A DNA stretch of 64,000 nt from Linnemannia schmuckeri (GCA_029449235.1 JANATG010000016.1:62001-126000), one strand, 5' to 3'. Shown: positions 34,601 to 47,056, counted from the first letter of the stretch. The notes: a model not told the origin generated them from the letters alone. Made by a program: numbers and translations.

Positions 34601-36067
34601 ACATGGACGCATTGCGAGATTCACCCATCTATGATTCTCGGTATTTGCGCCAGTATCGTCCCCTTTCCCGATCACAACCAGTCGCCTCGTAACACCTACC
34701 AGTCTGCTATGGGTAAGCAAGCCATGGGTATCTACGTCACCAACTACCAGGTCCGTATGGACACGCTTGCGAACATTCTGTACTACCCTCAGAAACCTCT
34801 TGCCACTACTCGTTCGATGGAGTACCTGCGCTTCCGTGAGCTGCCTGCTGGACAGAACGCCGTTGTCGCCATTCTCTGCTACTCTGGATACAACCAAGAA
34901 GATTCCGTCATTATGAATCAGTCGTCGATCGATCGTGGTCTGTTCCGTAGTTTGTATTTCCGTACGTACATGGATCAGGAGAAGAGAATTGGTATGACGA
35001 CCATGGAGGAGTTTGAGAAGCCCACACGTGAGCACGTCCTGCGCCTGCGCCACGGAACATATGAGAAGCTGGATGACGATGGTCTGATTGCCCCCGGTAC
35101 GCGTGTCTCTGGAGATGATATCATTATCGGCAAAACCAAGCCAATTCCCGAGGACTCGACAGAGATGGGACAGAGGACGGGATCGCACACCAAGCTGGAT
35201 GCGTCGACGCCTTTGAAGTCGACTGAGACTGGTATTGTGGATCAGGTGATGTTGACGACCAACCACGAGGGAGTCAAGTTCGTCAAAGTCCGTGTTCGCT
35301 CAACACGTGTGCCCCAGATGGGAGACAAGTTTGCTTCTCGCCATGGACAGAAGGGAACCATCGGTATCACGTACCGACAGGAGGACATGCCTTTCACCTG
35401 CGAGGGTATCACGCCCGATATTATTATCAACCCTCACGCCATTCCATCTCGTATGACCATTGGGCATTTGGTCGAGTGTCTGCTGTCCAAGGTGTCGACG
35501 TTGGAAGGAAGCGAGGGAGATGCTACGCCGTTCACGGATGTCACAGTCGAGGCTATTTCGGAGGCGTTGAAGAAGCACAACTACCAGCAGCGTGGATTTG
35601 AGGTCATGTATCACGGACACACGGGCCGCAAGCTGACGGCACAGGTGTTCTTGGGCCCGACCTATTACCAGCGTCTGAAGCATATGGTGGACGACAAGAT
35701 TCACTCGCGTGCACGTGGACCGGTTCAGATCTTGACGCGCCAGCCAGTCGAGGGAAGGAGTCGTGACGGAGGTCTTCGCTTCGGAGAAATGGAGCGTGAT
35801 TGTATGATTTCTCACGGAGTGGCCCAGTTCTTGAAGGAGCGTCTGTTTGATGCTTCGGATGCGTACCGGGTGCACGTGTGCGATTTGTGTGGTTTGATGG
35901 CGATTGCATCGTTGTCGAAGAACAGCTTCGAGTGCCGATCGTGCAAAAACACAACACAGATCTCGCAGATCCATATCCCGTACTCGATGAAGTTGCTCGT
36001 CCAGGAGTTGATGGCTATGTCAATCGCACCCCGCCTCTTCACCGTCAACTCTGACAACCGCATGTAA
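31635..36067 (+). CDS. RPB2: RNA polymerase II second-largest subunit
   Basis: Exons 31635-31647, 31851-32065, 32192-32304, 32420-32666, 32773-33486, 33595-34296 and 34412-36067 give 1,219 residues; yeast Rpb2 has 1,224. Diagnostic blocks in order: ITQEDCWTVISSFFEDKGLV, VRRYEINFGQIYLSRP, GGYFVINGSEKVLIAQERM, the fork and protrusion regions, [54 protein letters not shown] in the hybrid-binding domain, and a C-terminal zinc site VCDLCG...CRSCKN. The protein forms the catalytic core of Pol II with RPB1 in the nucleus. The first coding exon is 13 nt. Codon use is balanced and no damage is seen. Identity is certain from these motifs. Confidence 0.98.
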
Positions 36068-36600
36068 CCTTTAGTCGTCCTTGGATCTAGGCTTTCTTTT
36101 TCTTGCGTAGCACACGTCTTTTTGTCTTTTCTTTACACACACACTCTTGTACCATTCAACTTTTTTATTTCCTTTTTTTTTCAAACAAACCATAACTACA
36201 CTTACTATTGCGAAGTTGCATCAACTGAAAAAATAAACTAAGAAAAAAAAATGCCTATGTTTGGAACTAAAGGATGGTCGGTTAGGAATAAGAGAGATAT
36301 GTGGAAATAAGAGATTTCTTTATTGGGATAGATCCAGAATAACAGCGATGATCGTCTTTGGGCGGGAATGGTTTGACGGTGTTTCGGTCCCAGGTCGCAT
36401 TTTTGACGTCACTCTAGCCGTTGTGCGGGGGGCAGTTTCAACCGAGGAATTTATCTTCCTGCGATCGCAAATGTTAACGGATGTTTGTTTGTCTTTCCAA
36501 TAAATAGGACGATCAAGGTGCTTCTTTTTTCTTCTTTTTCTTTCTTCTCTCCTCACTTTATCCCTTCCTCTTCACACATCACACACACACATACATCAAC
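36068..36600. other. Intergenic region between RPB2 and peroxiredoxin
   Basis: An AATAAA-like motif lies near 36232. CT-rich promoter DNA (36530-36570) precedes the ATG at 36601. No gene is seen. Confidence 0.5.
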
Positions 36601-37809
36601 ATGGTCGCCTCCGTTGGAAAGATTGCCCCCGCCTTCAAGGCCACTGCCGTCATCGATGGCGAGTTCAAGGAGGTCACTCTCGAGCAGTACAAGGGCCAAT
36701 ACGTCGTCCTCTTCTTCTACCCCTTGGACTTCACGTAAGTCTTCTTTTTCTTGTCTATTTGTTGTTGCTTCGCAGTTGATCCTTGTTACACCGTAGCAGA
36801 GGAATGCGCATACAGGAAGATCCTCCTTCCCCCTTTTCTTTTCCTTTCTACTACTTTCTGGATCTCCTTCCTTCCTTTACGACAAATAACGACAACAAGC
36901 AACCCTCTCCTACTTTACAGCATACACATACACCACCTGCGCATCAACCCCTCGTTCAGTGTTCTTAGTTTTGTATTACCTTTTAGTTCATGGATGTCCC
37001 TGTCCACCTGGCAGTGGAATGCTGCTGGTGCTGCGCAAGTGCTCTTTATGGCGATCTATGATCACTTGCCATCAAATCAACGCACAGCAACAGCTACTTC
37101 CTTACTTTTCCCCTCTTGTTCATCCATCCACAACAACAACTAACACATTTACCACTTTCTATACGAACACCCCATCGACAATAGTTTCGTCTGCCCCACT
37201 GAGATCATCGCCTTCTCCGAGGCCATCGAGCGCTTCTCGGGCCTCAAGACCGCCGTCCTCGCCTGCTCCTGCGACTCTGAATTCTCTCACCTCGCCTGGG
37301 TCAACACCCCCCGTGCCCAGGGTGGTTTGGGAGAGATGAAGATCCCTATCATTGCTGACTTCACCAAGAAGATCGCTACCGATTATGGTGTCCTCAAGGA
37401 GGATGAGGGTGTTGCTTACCGTGGTCTCTTTATTATTGACCCTAAGCAGGTTGTTCGTCAGATCACTATCAACGATTTGCCCGTTGGACGTAACGTCGAT
37501 GAGGTCGTTCGTTTGGTCGAGGCTTTCCAGTTCACTGATGAGGTATGTTACTTTTCTTTTGCTTTGTGTTTGTTTGTTTTGATGTGCGGTTATGATTGTG
37601 AGCCCTGGGCGGAGCAACTCGTAAGCGAGTGCAAAGAATAACAAACAACATGTAACAATCCTTTAATTTTCTAACGTCTTTTTTCTATTCCTTTTTCCCT
37701 TGTGAATAAATAGTACGGTGAGGTCTGCCCCATCGGATGGCAGAAGGGCCAGTCGACCATCAAGCCTGATGTCGCTGGTTCCAAGGAGTTCTTTGCCTCC
37801 TCTGCTTAA
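36601..37809 (+). CDS. Typical 2-Cys peroxiredoxin (thioredoxin peroxidase, Tsa1-like)
   Basis: Exons 36601-36734, 37185-37542 and 37714-37809 give 195 residues. The active site is FYPLDFTFVCPTEI with peroxidatic Cys48, and the resolving cysteine is in YGEVCPIGW (Cys169), close to yeast Tsa1 positions 47 and 170. The sensitivity loop appears as GGLGEMKIP. The C-terminal YF motif tied to hyperoxidation is replaced by KEFFASSA, so sensitivity may be altered. It reduces hydrogen peroxide with thioredoxin in the cytosol. No targeting peptide is seen. Intron 1 interrupts the codon just before the peroxidatic motif. Confidence 0.96.
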
Positions 37810-39047
37810 ATCTCTTGTCGTCGTATCACCGTCATGACTGCAAGGGTAGCATACAAACAAACACATAAACAAACCACTGTCATATAGCATTTTCGAATCA
37901 TCCTTTTTTTTCACTTTTGATTGCATACAAACAAATAAACAGCATTCAAGAATTCTACTGTACTGTTTCTGCGCAATGATTGTGGGATGAGAAGGGGGGA
38001 CGAATAAAGGTACTGGGGCAGGTTCAGTTGACAGCGAGCACGAAGAGAAGAGTGATCTTTTCTCGTCTACTTCCTCCCCTTCCTTCGTCCTTTCTCTCTT
38101 TCACCATCCTCCGTTCGTTTGCTTTCCTTCATGTGTTTCTTTGTGATGACGGCAAATAGAGAGACGGACCCTGAAAAATTTATTTTTCTCTCGACTTGAG
38201 AGAGAAAAAAAAAGTTGACTAGCGGTTCAGATCCAAAAAAGGTTCACCCGTCTCACCCGCCCTGGGAACATATTGTTCTGGGCTGGGTTGTAGGGGAAAG
38301 ACGGGAAAAGGGAGGGGGAGGGGGGATGTACTTCTAGTGAGTGTATAATGGAAAGAAAGGAGAGAAGGAAGGCAGGGGAAGGAAGTGGGTTCCACAAAAA
38401 AAAGAGGTAAACGTGGGAGGAAAGGAGAGAGGGCGGTATCACACGTTGCTCATACACACAGACAAAGGGCACACAGACAGCGCACTTAGAGGACAGATAC
38501 ACACGAGAAAGGAAAAATGAGCACAAGGCGCGGGTAAGAAGGGAACAAATGAAGGTTTGGGATTGCGTGATGATTACACCTGTTGGTTCACGTTGTTGTT
38601 GTTGTTATGCCCCTAAAAGGATCTGATAAGAAAAAGTCAAGCGATAAGGAACGAGTCTAAGCATTAACTAGTAGGAGAAAGGACCGTTGCGTCTATTCGG
38701 GTATGCTTGCATTAGGAAACCTCCCTTCCTTCCTTCCTTCTTGCCCTCCCTTCCTATTCCCCTTACGCCCTTCTGCCCAATTATCCAGAAGGGCGGTATT
38801 GGGCGAAGTGGTAGCAGTGTGCTGCGCAATTCAAAGAAAAGGAGAGTGTGTAAGGAATGTGTGCATTTTATCTATTGGCTCTGTCGACAGCTTCTCTGCA
38901 GCTCTACTCTTCTCTTCTTCCTTGTCTTTGCGCCATATTTTTCATTTTTTCACAAAAGCGGCAGTGTATTAGTAAAGTATTTTTAAGTGACCATAAGTCC
39001 TTGGGGAGTGGAAAAGCGATAGAGTAAGAAAAAAAAAGAAGGGTTAC
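37810..39047. other. Intergenic region with inverted repeat
   Basis: 3' flank of the peroxiredoxin gene. It has a hairpin at 38183-38209. Purine-rich DNA at 38280-38440 yields long spurious frames. No gene is seen. Confidence 0.5.
38183..38209. repeat. Perfect 10-bp inverted repeat
   Basis: TTTTTCTCTC at 38183-38192 pairs with GAGAGAAAAA at 38200-38209, with a 7-nt loop. It lies about 370 bp after the peroxiredoxin stop. Confidence 0.8.
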
Positions 39048-39852
39048 CTTGTCGACCATGCTTCTGAAGGTCTGACTGGTCTCAAAGGTGGACTGAACCC
39101 ATTCGATGCGCTCATCCTGGTAGGCCTTGAAAGTAGCCTCAATTTCGTCGGTGATCGGGTGATCAGGGAAGGCGTGGATGTAGTTTGCGAGGACGATTGC
39201 GTCGTGGATCGCGTTTGTTGCTCCAGCTCCACCCGATGGATTCAACTATTAATGTTAGGGAGAATCGCAGAGGGTTAGTTGTACGTTGAACTAAAAGGCG
39301 GTTATCTAAAAAAAAAAAATGACTAGTGGCAACGCGTGCTATTACCTTGTGACATGCTAGGGGAAGACAACGAGGGAGGTACAAATGAAAAAAAAAAAGA
39401 CAACATTAACACGACAATCTGCGAGGTACATCGCAAGTATGAAAGAGCAGCAAAGAAGTTTGCAAGAAAAAAGTTACCATCGCCAATGAGGACAGTATGG
39501 TAGATATATCAGGTCTTGAAGACCTTCTCCTCCAGCATGACCTTGGACATATACTCATTGGGCGCGAGATCAAAAAGATCTCCCAGAGTGAGCTTTTTCC
39601 TGCTCCGGTCATCATTACCTCCGCTGATGATGGGGAAATGGCGGACCTCATCACACATAGCCTGGACAGCTTCAGGACCCCACTCCGAGCTTCTAAAGAC
39701 ATCATTATCCTTGCTAGTTTCAGTCGTCAAGAACTGAATAATCACAAAACAGACCGTGTTCTCCTTTGTCGTCAGAGTCATCCAAGCGTAAGGCGTGCCT
39801 TTCGACAAGGTGTTGTAGAATTGGCAATTGACCTTCTCCACGTCCGGGAACA
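39048..39852 (-). pseudogene. FAD-dependent monooxygenase relic (copy 1)
   Basis: Minus-strand blocks 39852-39478, 39356-39346 (11-nt microexon) and 39245-39048 match the middle of the two full copies: FPDVEKVNCQFYNTLS, SKDNDVFRSSEWG, PIISGGNDD, TLGDLFDLAPNEYMSKVMLE, then NPSGGAGATNAIHDAIVLAN and FRSMVDK. The FAD-binding N-terminal half and the last exon are missing. A TGA stop replaces the Trp codon of the KTWSHGRTV block. The intron that in copies 2 and 3 splits PYS/WMTF is cleanly absent here (TPYAWMTLTTK). It lies head-to-head with copy 2. A pseudogene is the best reading. Confidence 0.85.
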
Positions 39853-41891
39853 CTGCTGGTGGAAATGAAAGAAAGGAGATGTGTGTGTGAGAGAGAGGGC
39901 TCTGCCGATCCCGTTCGCGCTATGGTTTCTTTATACCATGAGAGAACTACAATGCCCGCACCCGTTATTATTTCTTCTTTTCCCTGTACAACCAAGAGCA
40001 TTTTTCTCCATGCAGCTGCCTTGGATGTCGCTCTTCATCAACGAGCGAGTTCTTTCCCCCTTCTTTGGCATTTTATGGGAAAGGGAAGATTAAGGGTGTA
40101 AGCGATTGATCGTTCCTGAATACATGGTATCTCCAGTAATTGATCAAAAATTGGCCTGTGCGCCACTTTTGTCAAGCAAATAAAAAGATCTGCTGAGAGG
40201 GCTTTTCTTTTTCTGGTCGATTGCGTGGTCTGGAAACCTCATTCAGGAACAGGTTGTGTGATGTGAGGCAGGGCAATGCGCGGGTTTGAGCGTCGTAATC
40301 TGTATCGCCAACATGTGAAACTGGTGGTAGGTTTTGTTAATAGTAAACGATGAGGATAGAAAAATGACTCCAGGCCTGCACACATAAGGACATACTGGGT
40401 TTCGCTTGGGGAGGACGACTGATACGCCGTAATAAGCCCAAGACTTTTGTTGTTGCCGTTCTTGGGAACAGCTTATCCAGGAGGTGGGTGGCAGTCAGGT
40501 TCGAGATATTAATAGACGTGAGTACTTGTCGTCAGAATCCGGTATTGCTATAGAGGAGTCTTTTTGAGTTACAAGGCCAAGTCACATGGATATCGCAGGG
40601 AATGTCGACCATAAGAGACAGCGGGGGCTTTTTTTTGCGGTTTATACTTGGGAGGACAGGGAATCATACCGAGCAAAATGTTAAGGTTATAGAAGGCAGG
40701 ATGCAATTTAGCCAGTTACTGTCCAGATCATTGGTATGTGTCTGGTTAAGGACACCCAGTTACCAATAACATTGCTGAAGCGGGCGGTCACCCCTGCCTG
40801 TCGAACTTGCTGTCCTTGCTCACCTTGCCCATCAAGTCGACTTAACCGTTTTCTGGTCCTTTTTTGGACTTTACCAAGAATGCGCTCGACTTTCTCGTCA
40901 CCAAAAATGATGAGACTGCACCTCTCGGAACTTTTGCCAACGGGTGTCAAGACGTTAACTACTAAGGACTGTAAGTCGTCGAGTTACGTACGGAGGCATG
41001 ATCACATCACCTTGCCGTTTCTTGTCCTTTTCTTACCCGAGTCTTGGGGTATCCAAGGTACTATGGTAAGGATCTGTGTTAGTACAGTTACTGACTATGG
41101 CATTGGCGAAGAATATGAGGGTGCTACTCAGCGTATAGTCCCATCATCTGCTGCATATTCATGATTGTTTTTGCGTTGCTCTCTCACATGCTATCAAAAT
41201 AATAATAATACAAGTGACAAAGGTGCTTTCTTGCACAAAGGATTATAACTGCTATATGTTGGGCTGTCTTTCTTGGTGTTCAGAGAGACAGACCCATCGA
41301 GTTTAAGGCTGCAGGAATGTGCATTACTTGAGTTGAAGGGTTTGGTAACCTCGAAAGTACTAAGCATTAACCACTGAGGCGTTGAAATTCGTTGATGTTA
41401 ATGATCGGTTAGCCCGTTTATTCTCTTTCATTGACATTCACTTTTAGGTTGTCTCTTGTTCCGCATCGTAACCGCTATTGGGAGTAACTAGATCGCATGA
41501 TGTTTCGATGAGGGGTGATTGGTGCAAACAGTAGAGAATGGGCGTCCATGCATCTTCTGTGCTCACCGTCGCACAGACAAAAGAAAAAAAAAAATGAGAC
41601 GAGATATGAGCGAAAATCAAGAAAGACACAAAATTACGACGGAAATAAGAAAAGTGCTCACAACCCAGCAATCTATCATTGAGATGGTGCACTGTTTTTC
41701 GCCGAATCTTCTCCCTATTTCCCCCTCATTTTCTTCTCTTCTCATTCTGCTCGACTTATTCCATTCTTTCTTTCTACTTTCATTCCGCTTTCATTTACCC
41801 TCCTTATTTCTCATTTCCCTCGTCTTGACCACCTTTTCATTTATTATCTTTCCTTGCCAAACCCCTTACATTTTCGCCTTTCATCAACAGC
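39853..41891. other. Intergenic region between monooxygenase copies 1 and 2
   Basis: 2 kb without a gene I can support. A frame at 40736-41164 has no family match and its minus-strand shadow is equally open. It may contain decayed sequence from the lost 5' half of copy 1, but I could not align it. Confidence 0.4.
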
Positions 41892-44074
41892 ATGGAAATA
41901 AACCCTGCAGTCACCTTCAGACACGACCGCTCCGTTATGCACGCAAAGCGCCCAAAAGTCCTCATCGCCGGTGCAGGGCTTGGAGGACTCAGCTTGGGCA
42001 TTCTACTCCACAAAGCAGGCATCCCCTTCGAGATTTTTGAGCGGGCTGCTGAAGTGAAGCCTCTTGGTAGGAGCTCTGGCTGAACAAGGCATGTGAAGTA
42101 TCGAAACATGGGCTGAAATAACAACGCTTGAGCTGACAACAACTCAAATTGTCAAAACTCAACGCCTTTGACTTAGGTTCCGCCATTTCCTTGAACTCGA
42201 CAACCGCCCCATTCCTTCGCCAAATTGGCGTCTGGGACGAATTCCATGGTGCGAGTAAGCGGATGGAGGCGATCCAGATCGCGAATGAGAAACGAGAGAT
42301 CGAGTTTGCGATGGCTGACTCAGATTTGGATCAAGTCGAGAGGTAAATCCACCAACCATCTAGTATGTGACTAGCCGGGAACTACTTTTATCAATAATGT
42401 AATGTAGACATACACTGACTTGTTCACTCTCCCTTTTTGACAAGGTATGGCGCCGATGCACGTATCATCTCTCGCCCAGAGCTTTACAGGATCCTGTTGA
42501 AGCAAGTCCCTAAGGAGCATATCCACCTGGGTAAGAAAGTTCTCTCAACGCAACAAGGCAACAATCGTGTCATTATTAATTGTAGTGACGGAACAGAGTA
42601 TCAGGGCGACATTCTTGTCGGTGCCGACGGAGCATACAGTGCCGTGCGTCAGAACATGTACGACCAGCTCAAAAAGAAGAAAGCGTTGCCATTGTCGGAT
42701 GGGCTGCCTCTGCCTTTCACTACGGTGTGCCTTGTGGGTCAGACTCACCCTCTTACGACGGCACAATTCCCGGACTTGGCTAAAGAAGATACTCAGTTCT
42801 TGAATACTCTTAGTCGTGACAAGCCTTATTCTGTAAGCCACCTTCAACTGACCTGGCTCAATCTTGAGCATGATGTTTTTGTAGCGTTGATGCGAGTTAT
42901 TTTCTCTTGTCGTCTCCCCCCCCCTCACGCAATCTCCAATTATTATTTTTTACTCTTTTCTTTCCGTTTGACTTCCCTTGGACCTAGTGGATGACATTTA
43001 CGACTCGACAGAATTGTGTATGCTATGGGGTTGTTCAATATCTGGACGAGGAAAGCAGCAAAGAAAACGATTCTTTTCGTCAGTCAGAGTGGGGAGCCGA
43101 AGCTGCGGAAGCCATGTGCGAAGATGTTCGCCATCTACCTATTATCAGTGGAGGCGAGAAGCCATTGACACTCGGCGACTTGATCGATTGGACGCCCAAA
43201 GAATTAATTTCCAAGGTGATGCTGGAAGAAAAGGTGTTCAAGACCTGGTCTCATGGACGGACTGTCCTCATTGGCGATGGTATGCAAATCATTAAATATT
43301 TGGTATCTTTTTCAGGTCTTGAAAGGATAAAGTTCGCATAGAGGTCAATAATGACGAGACTAATGTTCTTCTCTCTTTTTTTTCTTCGATTGCCCTTATC
43401 ACAGCCTGCCACAAGGTATTTGCCTCCTTCAGAGCTATTTCACATTTTTCGCATGCTTTACCGTCATTATTCAAGGCCCACTCATCAACTGCCTACATTT
43501 TATTGCTTAAATTCCATAGTTTAGCCCAGCAGGAGGAGCAGGAGCAGCGAACGCTATCCATGATGCTATCGTCCTGGTGAACTATCTTCACGCCTTGCCC
43601 GAACACCCAGTTGAAGAAGATATTGAAAAGGCCTTCAAGGCCTATAAGGATGAGCGTACTGAATGGGTCAACGGCGCCTTTGAAACCAGTCAGGTCCTTA
43701 GGAACATGGTCGACAAGGTATTTGGTCAAGGCTTAACGGACAAAAGGATATCAAGTGAAAAAAAACGGTGGCATTTCTGCAGTCATGAAGACACTGATAC
43801 TTGAACATATATTTTATACTTGTTGTCTTAGGGTCTCAAACCCAAGTTGATTCGCATGGCAATAAAGCACCTGCCCAAGTTCGCCAACCGTGCCATGGAG
43901 TCCCGTCTGTGCAGCAACCGGCCTCAGGCATACTTTTTGCCACCTGACACCACGCCCGCCACTTTAAAGCCCGCTAAGCAACCTAGTTTAAATGCGCCGG
44001 CTCTATTTTCTAAGGAGTACAGCGAGGCTCGAGTGAAGCAGCAGCAAGGAAAAGAACCTGTTATTTCCGTTTGA
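41892..44074 (+). CDS. FAD-dependent monooxygenase (copy 2, intact)
   Basis: Exons 41892-42066, 42177-42342, 42445-42832, 42988-43279, 43405-43415, 43520-43717 and 43832-44074 give 490 residues. The Rossmann GxGxxG motif is VLIAGAGLGGLSLGILLHKA with a downstream acidic residue (FEIFERA). The aromatic-hydroxylase DG motif is ILVGADGAYSAVRQ. The late GD motif is TVLIGDG followed by ACHK and SPAGGAGAANAIHDA. This is the PHBH/UbiH-type class A flavoprotein monooxygenase fold using NAD(P)H and oxygen; the substrate is unknown. The fifth exon is 11 nt and encodes the CHK after GDA, conserved in all three copies. It converges on copy 3. No membrane anchor is clear. Confidence 0.88.
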
Positions 44075-44912
44075 GTTGGGGAGTTAGAGCGGGTGCTACC
44101 TTTTATTTTATATTTTTTACAAATTGTTTATGATCTCTCAGGTCTATGAAAAGAGATTTATGGTGCCAGTGTACCACACACAGGAAATTTCGACTTTTTC
44201 AGCAGTATGCGAGAGCCACTGGAACGTAGAGCCAAGCCATGACCCTCTTCAAGGGGCGGATAAGCGACCATATGAGAAAAAAGAGCAAAGAATAAAACAG
44301 CGTCCTTATTTCTCATCAACCCAATACGCAAAATCACCCCCAGCCATCGCCAACACAACTGTCATCATCCTTTCAGCATTATCAACAGCTCTCGTGCATT
44401 CACCAACGCTCCCACGAGAGAAGAGTACTCGCTCTTTAGCCTCCTTCTGCCTGCATCCTCACTGACCTTCTCTCCTACGCGTCCAACCTGTTGCTTCTAG
44501 TTAAAGCCCATGAAGTTACCATTAAGGCCGTTACCTCGCGTCTCTCTGCCTGCCAGGTCTCGGCGGTGCCATCTACGTGAACCCTTTCCTCTTATCAACG
44601 GTCCTTCTCTCAGGCGTCGGTTTGTTCATTCAAGGAGGTAGACGCAAATGTCGCCACTCAGAACAGCAGTGGTCCTTTTAGCTGTTAGCCAACAGCAAAA
44701 ACTTTCTGATGGCGATTGTTAAAGAATGGTGGCTTAAAACAGCGAGTGAATTAATTTGTTAGCGAAATTTCCTGTGCTCCTTGCAAATTTACATTTTTCA
44801 ACTCGCCGCAATTCTCCTTTTGTTTCATGACTTTTTTTTTCTCCTCCAAAAGTAAAACGAATAGTGTATTTCAAATAAACTTCTGGGTATCGATGTTGAC
44901 CCTGCACACTTT
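44075..44912. other. Region between convergent monooxygenase copies 2 and 3
   Basis: 3' flanks of both copies. Around 44340-44700 there are short hydrophobic coding-like stretches (for example YVNPFLLSTVLLSGVGLF) broken by stops. They may be exon debris of an unknown membrane protein; I do not call a gene. Confidence 0.35.
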
Positions 44913-47056
44913 TCAAACCGAAGCAGGAGCCTTCTTCCTTTGCCTAGTCGTAGTTCTACTATCATCTTCTCGAGAAAAAAGATCCCGCGCATTCAAACTA
45001 GGCTGCGGTGCAGGTGTCAAAGTCGCGGGTGTAGTATCGAGTGGCAAGAAGTACACCTGAGGCCGGTTGCTGCACAGTCGCGCCTCCATGGCTCGATTGA
45101 CAAACTTGGGCATGTACTTGACCAACAACCTGATCAGCCTTGGTTTCCAGCCCTAACGACACACAAGAATACAATGAAAACAAAATATGTTAGCCCGAGT
45201 TCAAATTCTCTGCTTTTTTTCGGACAATGAGATCCCAACTCCTTGAATGGATGACCAAAGTACAGTACCTTGTCGACCATGCTCTTGAGGGCCTGACTTG
45301 TCTCAAAGGCGCTGTTGACCCATTCGATACGCTCGTCCTTGTAGGCCTTGAAGGCTTTTGCAATATCCTGGTCGGTCGGGTTGTTTCGGAAGGCGTGGAT
45401 GTAATTGGCGAGCACGATTGCGTCGTGGATTGCGTTTGCCGCTCCTGCTCCTCCTGCTGGATTGATCTAAGAAGGAGACATGAAAGAAACAGTGGACGAA
45501 GAATTAGTGCACTTCTCAATGTGAAAGAAGATGGCCTGAGCAATTTAAAATAATTCCGGAAAAAGCATATACTTTGTGACAGGCTAAAAACATGAAAGTC
45601 AAAAAAGAAACCAGACATGGCGTTAGTTTCGACGTTGTATATCTCAACAACATAATCTCCAGAAAAGCCCTGAAACGAACAATAATCCAATCATACACAT
45701 ACCATCACCAATGAGAACAGTCCGATCATGAGACCAAGTCGTAAAGACCTTCTCCTCGAGCATGACCTTGGAAATTAATTCCTTGGGCGTCCAATCGATC
45801 AAGTCACCAAGGGTCAATAACTTCTTGCCACCGCTAATGATACGGAAGTCTCGCACCTCCTCGCACATAGTCCCGGCTGCCTCTGCACCCCATTCTGATT
45901 GACGGAAAGTGTCGTCTTCCTTGCTGGTTTCCTTTGTCAGGTACTGGATGACGGCGTAACATACACAATTCTGTTGAGTCGTGAAGGTCATCACCTATTG
46001 CAAAGGGATAAGATATGTCAAGAATGAAAAAAAAGAAAATAGCAAATAGAATTGGTCAATGTGATGAAAAGCCGACGCTGGCCTAAGTTCCAAGCATCTC
46101 ATCTGTAATAGGAAAAAAAGAACTTTACATAATAGGGCTTGTCACGACTGAGAATGTTCATGAACTGAGTATCCTGCTTAACGATATCCGGGAACTGAGA
46201 TTCGTCAAGAGGGTGAGTCTGACCGACCAGGCACACTGTAGAGAAAGGCAACGGCAACCCATCTGATGGAGGCAACAGATCCTTCTCTTTCAGCTGAGCG
46301 TACAGATTCTGACGCACGGCACTGTATGCTCTATCAGCACCGACAAGGATGTCGCCTTTGTATTGTGTACCATCGCTACAGGTGATGGTGACACCCTTGT
46401 CTCCTTGCTGTGTGGAGAGGACCTTTTTGCTGAGGTGGATACGCTCTTTAGGAACCTGCTTAAGCAGTATGCTGTACAGAATAGGGCGAGATACGATACG
46501 TGCATCAGCTCCGTACCTACTCAGAAAAAGTAAACAGGTCAGCTCATGTCCAAACCTATGAAAAAAGTCATTCTTTCGAACTCAAATGCTATGTGAACTG
46601 GATAGGTACACCTCTCGACCTGGTCCAAATCTGCATCGGCCATCGCAAACTCAATCTCCCGGTTCTCGTTCGCAATCTGAATCGCCTCCATCCGCTTGCT
46701 CACAGCATGGAACTCGTCATAGACCCCGATTTGTCGCAAGAAGGGCGCCGTAGTCGAGTTCAGCGAAATAGCAGAACCTTTACGAAAGATAAGCGCCATG
46801 TCAGTATATTTTGCTGTTGCCTCTACCTCACTGTAGGGCTTCCTGTTTCAAATCATATGTGATACACAACATGCGCAAGGTATGAATGATTACCGAGAGG
46901 CTTGATCTCGGCTGTCCGTTCAAAAATTTCATAGAGGATGTCGGCCTTCTGGAGTAGGATGCCTAAACTGAGTCCTCCTATACCCGCTCCGACAATGAGT
47001 ACGGTAGGCTTGTCTTTGTGGTCGTGGACAGTATTGGTCGCGGGCCTGATGTCCAT
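44913..47056 (-). CDS. FAD-dependent monooxygenase (copy 3)
   Basis: Minus-strand exons are 47056-46894, 46777-46612, 46516-46129, 45994-45703, 45583-45573, 45466-45269 and 45152-44913; 485 residues. The intron positions equal those of copy 2, including the 11-nt exon. The FAD motif VLIVGAGIGGLSLGIL is intact and TVLIGDG is present. The central DG motif reads GADRAYSAVRQ: Gly of the DG fingerprint is Arg (codon AGA versus GGA in copy 2). This residue takes part in FAD/NAD(P)H binding in the family, so activity may be reduced. All frames are open. It is a close inverted paralogue of copy 2, tail to tail. Substrate unknown. Confidence 0.85.

Noticed and set aside
39720..40001. Minus frame with ITGAGIVVLSW resembling the FAD motif of copies 2 and 3
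   Set aside because: The glycine pattern is incomplete (GAGIVV instead of GAGIGG) and neighbouring residues do not align, so it is not taken as the missing N-terminus of copy 1.
40736..41164. Open frame of 142 codons between monooxygenase copies
   Set aside because: No family motif, no signal peptide, and the opposite strand is equally open; composition is like the flanks.
44340..44700. Hydrophobic coding-like pieces between the convergent monooxygenases
   Set aside because: They are broken by stops, have no start and match no family I can name; left as possible debris.
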